This document shows positions 14,101 through 15,543 of a stretch of 15,543 nt of DNA, piece after piece. The DNA is taken from the NCBI GenBank assembly GCA_038527215.1, contig JBCBGC010000166.1, positions 1 through 15,543 on the forward strand, written 5' to 3'. This stretch comes from JAWPMV01 sp038527215. Its GTDB lineage: Bacteria; Bacteroidota; Bacteroidia; J057. The translations under genes and the position numbers were made by a program. The notes under the pieces were generated by a model, which saw only the letters and a program-made list of their open reading frames with translations, ran no database searches and was not told the origin of the DNA. Within the stretch, counting starts at the first letter, position 1, and each line of letters starts with the position of its first letter.

Positions 14101-14563
14101 GCGAAAACTGTGGGATCTGCAACCCCTGATGGAAGAAAAGGGCGTTATTTGTGAAGTAGAAGAACTGCCTCAGCGGATAAAATGTGCCTCCCAGCAAATC
14201 GGCATCGTCTTCCAGAACCTGTTACAAAATGCCATCAAATTCAATCAGTCTCAGCCTCCGGTCATCAAAGTAGGGAGTTACGAGGAAGAGGATCATTTTA
14301 TATTCTGGGTCAAGGATAATGGGATCGGCATTGATCAGGCAGATCTCATCCAAATATTTGAAATATTTAAACGCCTGCATCGTAAAGAAGAGTATCCGGG
14401 TACAGGCATCGGCTTGGCTATCTGTGAAAGAATCGTCCGCAATCACGGAGGGAAAATTTGGGCTGAATCAGCCCCGGGAGAAGGCAGCACTTTCTACTTC
14501 AGTATTCTCAAACAACTGGAGTATAGCAGTCAGCTGCCAGAGGTAAGTTTGTCGGACACATAA
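11156..14563 (+). CDS. Membrane sensor histidine kinase with PAS and GAF domains
   Basis: A 1135-residue kinase. About six membrane spans occupy residues 30-182. They are followed by PAS-like domains at about 197-309, 319-437 (divergent) and 447-569, a GAF-like domain at about 587-729, a further PAS at 735-859, and a coiled coil to about 904. The HisKA domain has the phosphoacceptor H910 in ASHDLQEPL. The ATPase domain shows the N box (NLLQNAIKF, N1025), G1 (DNGIGI, D1054) and G2 (GTGIGL, 1082-1087). All catalytic motifs are intact. It would autophosphorylate and pass the phosphate to a response regulator, most likely the receiver encoded next. No attached receiver domain is present. The signal is unknown. 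ATG 11156 was chosen over a TTG at 11063. Confidence 0.93.
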   Translation: MKISYLWYRYSQAGLHRFSDDAERFRVKVMQQFLIICLVGSAIFGLFSLFIGKFDGTLFILLGMGMMLATYYISSRKSPRLSWHIILGFLAFQGLISPFLFKPAYSIASIYILYLLLVFFLFQERQIRRAYILGLGLCLVGCVVGTYFPPKPNFDLTVFLCSLMVQTMVFGASAFLWNLFFTQNESLQESIKMREASLKQAQTLSQIGSWEWDFQTHTFKTSEQFDKLFNLPPNHTVNVRAWSKENILEEQQAQFTTFVKNPEAKELDMLVPMDRQEGKKWYRFKFLALRDKRGLVKSMIGTVQDLTQQVEKDQAQAYAHSLAMATLESTADGILVTRGIDRSAQFNKQFLRIWNMPVELPQGGDNLSAIEYACTQVVNPEDFLATVKKMYSEPEKTRFDEVKLKDGRVIERYSKPLWVQGKLSGRVLSFRDVTQERKAKEKIAASERKYRTIFDNLKLGILVYNLEEQAFSDCNPSLIELFGGTSKDQVLALPKEQLVQMSFLRKLEDLMGRPEAINQTILARGITGQSQIQRVDQEKRTVDLSLLPSMGLKGAEILCLYKDITDDKKTEQALKTISQQVASIQRDGFEFFATLVQSMAEVLEVPYVLLGELVEGQPAIMAKAVWDNGTLLRDYYYPLVGTPCLNIIDQKRTQYYPQDIQKHFPTDEDLKTWNVESYLGLPLFNEDHEVIGHIAVLDTKPLDNPVFAENILQLYSSRASAELARYISSRALQESEERYKALFEHAFQGVLIYDQNKRKVISCNQKLADLFGMSRTAFQQKFGDRIIPSFQAINPTDPQSEVDIMLQIAEHGTVQFEGIHHSQVNHAFITEISYVKMEAPNDHLIAGIFHDITEKRKAEERVNELLSSLKHQNLALEDKVRNRTKRLSTSNAQLRQSNKELEQFAYVASHDLQEPLRMVGNFVQLLELEYSGQLDQEGKAYIKYAVDGVKRMEVLIHDLLDYSRMRRKNPEISETSIFSLIQRKLWDLQPLMEEKGVICEVEELPQRIKCASQQIGIVFQNLLQNAIKFNQSQPPVIKVGSYEEEDHFIFWVKDNGIGIDQADLIQIFEIFKRLHRKEEYPGTGIGLAICERIVRNHGGKIWAESAPGEGSTFYFSILKQLEYSSQLPEVSLSDT

Positions 14564-14614
14564 TAAAACAATGAAATCATCCACCAGTTCTAGCATTTTG
14601 GTGGGTAAATCACG

Positions 14615-14636
14615 GCCAAAAGCTGTATGTTTTGGC
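14615..14636 (+). promoter_or_regulatory. Hairpin between the kinase and response regulator genes
   Basis: GCCAAAA (14615-14621) and TTTTGGC (14630-14636) form a 7-bp stem with an 8-base loop. A second pair, CCACCA (14581-14586) and TGGTGG (14599-14604), lies just before it. The T residues lie within the arm. Either could attenuate read-through from kinase to regulator; neither has a proper T-run after the stem. Confidence 0.3.
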
Positions 14637-14676
14637 ACTTTATGCTACTTTAGGCCATTATTAGGGATCATTAGGT

Positions 14677-15120
14677 ATGAAAGAATACGGAGTTCCCGTT
14701 GAAATCCTCCTGATTGAGGATAACGAAGGGGACATTGTTTTAACCAAGAAAGCTTTTGAGCGGGAGGGATATCCCTGCCGCATATCAGTATGTAGAAATG
14801 GCTATGAAGCCCTCGATCACTTATACCGCAGAGGGAAATATGGGGAAGCGTTGCGCCCTGATCTGATCATCATGGACTTAAATATGCCCGGGATCAGTGG
14901 GCAGGAGACCCTTACCGAGATCAAATCAGATCGAAGTTTAGCCTCCATTCCCGTCATTATTCTCACTACCTCCGAATCCCAGGAAGACGTACAGACCTGT
15001 TATCAGCTACAAGCCAGTAGTTACATCCGGAAACCCGTGGATTTCCATGAGTTTCGGGAAGTGATTCATAGACTACAGGACTATTGGTTTAGGGTGGTAA
15101 AATTCCCCCAACAAGCTTAA
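14677..15120 (+). CDS. Single-domain response regulator (Rcp1-like receiver)
   Basis: A 147-residue protein consisting only of a receiver domain, with no output domain. The acidic pocket is E14/D15 (LLIEDNEGD), the phosphoacceptor is D67 in IIMDLNMPG, and the conserved T97/T98 (ILTTSES) and K119 (YIRKPVD) are present. IEDNEGDIVLTKKAFE and MDLNMPGISGQETL are typical of the Rcp1/phytochrome-associated type, which pairs with multi-PAS kinases. It lies 113 bases after the kinase stop and is probably its partner, passing phosphate on or acting by protein contact. Its TAA stop overlaps that of the convergent gene within TTAA. Confidence 0.93.
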   Translation: MKEYGVPVEILLIEDNEGDIVLTKKAFEREGYPCRISVCRNGYEALDHLYRRGKYGEALRPDLIIMDLNMPGISGQETLTEIKSDRSLASIPVIILTTSESQEDVQTCYQLQASSYIRKPVDFHEFREVIHRLQDYWFRVVKFPQQA

Positions 15121-15543
15121 TAGCGCCAGGAAGTAAGGTCTGCTCCCCGGGGTGCATTTTTCTGCACCCACTTAGTCCATTTGGGGATAAACATTTGATG
15201 GTATCGAAGACGAGAAAGCCCATTTCCCCGAGTGTGATCTCCATTCCAACAGTGCTCTGCACGGTCCCCATAGTCTACTTCCCCTTCGTAATAAGGATCG
15301 GTCGTAGCTTCCAATATTTCTTCCGCGAGGTAGACGGCATTATTCAGATAATAATTGTCCATATCCCCACAATAAATATGGATTTTCCCTTTCAACTTGG
15401 GACCTAGGGTCGCCCAATCCCGCTTCATGATATAGGCCAGGTCATAGTTGTCCCGCCAGTAGGTGGTCACCTCGGGATTGATCTCCCCCGTTTGCTTATC
15501 CCATATCCGCTGGGGATACCCATCTTCTCCCTGAGGGGAATAG
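15117..15543 (-). CDS. C-terminal part of a probable alpha/beta-hydrolase-fold protein (cut by the window edge)
   Basis: The frame is open from the right edge to TAA at 15117-15119, giving 141 residues of the C-terminal part; the start lies outside the window. The visible sequence includes YWRDNYDLAYIMKRDWATLG, KIHIYCGDMDNYYLNNAVYL and EHCWNGDH. The order of a strand ending in CGDMDNYY, a helix, and then a His in a short loop is what is expected of the acid-and-histidine part of an alpha/beta hydrolase, with D in GDMD and H in EHCW as candidates. The nucleophile would lie upstream. I assign only the fold, with reserve. A GTG at 15470 is not taken as the start because the frame continues. Confidence 0.55.
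   Translation of the reverse strand, partial: YSPQGEDGYPQRIWDKQTGEINPEVTTYWRDNYDLAYIMKRDWATLGPKLKGKIHIYCGDMDNYYLNNAVYLAEEILEATTDPYYEGEVDYGDRAEHCWNGDHTRGNGLSRLRYHQMFIPKWTKWVQKNAPRGADLTSWRY

Noticed and set aside
14581..14604. CCACCA/TGGTGG hairpin as a terminator after the kinase
   Set aside because: Only 6 bp with a 12-base loop and no T-run behind it; read-through to the response regulator seems more likely.

Overview
The window reads as a piece of chromosome from a Bacteroidota bacterium, most likely in the Saprospiria (Lewinella/Haliscomenobacter-like). This is inferred from a DUF6702-type protein, a T9SS-tail-like secreted protein, a TGT enzyme lacking most of the usual zinc cysteines, a long DoxX-family protein, a PAS/GAF sensor kinase with an Rcp1-like receiver, an exact TAnnTTTG promoter element, and the general absence of Shine-Dalgarno sequences. 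No rRNA, tRNA, CRISPR array or recognisable transposase gene was seen. Several reading frames can be extended upstream only through TTG or GTG codons; where a good ATG follows, I moved the start to it.

Layout. 1-480: no convincing large gene. It is rich in inverted repeats, has one possible small minus-strand ORF, and ends in a good plus-strand intrinsic terminator. 481-1552: a membrane-anchored lytic transglycosylase followed 7 bases later by a 53-residue single-span membrane protein. 1670-3884: an operon-like run of an M28 metallopeptidase lipoprotein, a DUF6702 protein (overlapping by 11 bases) and a small cysteine-containing lipoprotein. 3869-5757 (minus): a fatty acid desaturase and a sterol-desaturase/fatty-acid-hydroxylase family protein, overlapping by 7 bases, probably a lipid-modifying pair. 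5932-6294 (minus): a small secreted protein resembling an isolated type IX sorting tail, closed by a long hairpin terminator. 6295-6622: an intergenic stretch with a strong minus-strand terminator that has no obvious gene in front of it. 6623-8720: a secreted orphan protein, then tRNA-guanine transglycosylase (tgt). 8728-9264 (minus): a GNAT acetyltransferase. 9406-10701: a DoxX-family membrane protein with a soluble C-terminal domain. 10702-11155: non-coding, with a terminator-like hairpin and a nested inverted/direct repeat element. 11156-15120: a multi-PAS/GAF membrane sensor histidine kinase and a single-domain response regulator. 15117-15543 (minus): the C-terminal part of a probable alpha/beta-hydrolase-like protein that runs off the right edge.

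Most of this is ordinary chromosomal content. The parts least explained by known families are the structured first 480 bases, the orphan terminator near 6385-6421, the 53-residue membrane protein, and the repeat element upstream of the sensor kinase. I did not find a clearly new multi-gene system.
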